From positions 32,526,527-32,590,526 of the forward strand of contig OX326959.1 of NCBI GenBank assembly GCA_946800325.1: 64,000 nt of DNA, written 5' to 3'. The translations under genes and the position numbers were made by a program. Below, piece after piece: positions 63,001-64,000 of this stretch; the first letter of the stretch is position 1; each line of letters starts with the position of its first letter. Under the pieces are notes generated by a model. That model made no database searches. It worked only from the letters and a program-made list of their open reading frames with translations, and had not been told where the DNA came from. The stretch is from Luzula sylvatica (taxonomy: Eukaryota; Streptophyta; Magnoliopsida; Poales; Juncaceae).

Positions 63001-64000
63001 CACAGTTGTACGAATGTCTCGTAACATTTAACTACAACGTGACAACTGGTCGAGCACTTATTGTTCTAGCACGAAAAGGACACGCGTCTGTAATGTATTG
63101 ACTTTTAAGCCTGTTTGGTATGGTGGATATGATAAGGGATGAATTTAAGGGAGAGCGGATTTATTAAAGCTTCAAGTCCGTTCATAACTTACATCACACT
63201 TTCACATTTTACATGCACCCGGTGCCATGATCTTTACTGTGGACCGGTTTAACTTACATCACACTTTTATCAGTTTTTCATTTTACCCTCTCAAAAAATC
63301 ATGTCAAAATTCGTCATTGCATTTAACGTATATGAGTAGCATCTTCCTAACAATATATTATCATTTTTCTCCAACGCTCTAAAATAGAAAGTGCAAAACC
63401 TTGTTCTTTTTCGATCACAACGGGAGGACAACTTTACACAGGAGATCCAACGCAAGAATTTATCTTATATAGGAACACGGTGGGGGCTTTACAATCCTCA
63501 ACTATCACACTTCCCGACGTTAGATTTCTTTCATCGTAAACAAAAAGGATTTAATTTATACTGAAATATATTGGACGGCGATCAAGAATATCCTTCGATA
63601 CGTAAAAGACACGTTTTGTAGAATAACAACGTTCATGAACATTACATGTGATTTTGTGTGTGATTTTTCGATATTTTTTACCCTTGTGTACTAATTTAGG
63701 AATCGTTACAAATAGTGATCGATTATTGATTCGAGTTCGAGTTGTGACAATCCAAGCCTAGCAAAAATGATAGACTTGTGGTCGCAATTCAATGTAATAA
63801 ATGAAAGCAAAGTACGCATTGAGTTATTAGTCGCTAATCAAAGATAGAATCATAGGGTTTTATACAAAGAAACTAATTATGGCTTGATGATTTCTAAACT
63901 ATCGGTTTAATCGATACTTTGAAAAGGGACAATTATCCTATTGCTAAGTAATATATTAGAAGGGTTTAATCGACACTTCGGCTACTAAAGAAACGTCTTT
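63001..64000. other. Right flank with a Copia scrap
   Basis: 63112-63126 (GCCTGTTTGGTATGG) resembles the end of a DNA-transposon MITE. ACTTACATCACACTTT occurs at 63188 and 63252. At 63565-63612 a plus-strand frame reads YWTAIKNILRYVKDT, typical of the reverse transcriptase to RNase H link of Copia elements; it is too short for more. The rest is unassigned. Confidence 0.4.

Overview
The window is nuclear DNA of a flowering plant, probably a eudicot. The genes have many short GT-AG introns, the proteins belong to plant families (MLO, RIO2, SVR4/MRL7, PADRE-like), and the transposons are typical of plants (Copia, LINE, Helitron, tRNA-derived SINEs, long-TIR MITEs). The species cannot be named from sequence alone. 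All exon borders were placed by hand from splice sites, reading phase and family knowledge.

Layout. 1-10033 is a very homogeneous satellite of about 81 head-to-tail 124-bp monomers, with multi-monomer blocks copied again at 3,100 and 5,209 bp. It ends abruptly in a decayed Copia fragment (10034-11614). From 12.7 to 29.3 kb lies a young cluster of a two-exon gene coding for a 96-residue PADRE/DUF4228-like protein. There are four intact copies (16.2, 26.0, 28.1 and 28.6 kb) and one isolated exon 2 in inverted orientation at 12.76 kb, so that 12711-16461 is a large inverted repeat. This cluster has been invaded by a GC-rich poly(A) retroposon (14735-15752), a Helitron carrying a minisatellite (17417-19440), and a LINE (20634-25579) that itself received an LTR-element fragment. 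That fragment carries 15 regularly spaced copies of a TCCGTTRTAACGGA palindrome. A fragment of a DNA polymerase alpha gene and a MYB/SANT-like fragment sit at 26.9-27.5 kb.

The right half is ordinary euchromatin. An MLO gene (minus, 31381-34838, 14 exons, 508 aa) is followed by a repeat-rich gap, then by three plus-strand genes in a row: RIO2 (40S ribosome maturation kinase, 452 aa), an SVR4/MRL7-like plastid thioredoxin-fold protein (331 aa) and an RPA-interacting protein (242 aa). After about 6 kb with a second Helitron, a hairpin MITE and SINE remnants come a 113-aa unknown gene (52507), a 118-aa membrane protein gene (minus, 56126-56482) and the RNA polymerase III subunit RPC4 gene (minus, 59468-about 63000, 261 aa). 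These genes do not form an operon-like unit; they are neighbouring, mostly housekeeping genes.

The most unusual parts are (1) the phased palindrome array in the leader of the LTR element, (2) the inverted exon-2 duplication, which could form a natural hairpin RNA against its own gene family, (3) the retroposon with two tandem 5' units, and (4) the Helitron family with a variable GGACCAAAATG array.
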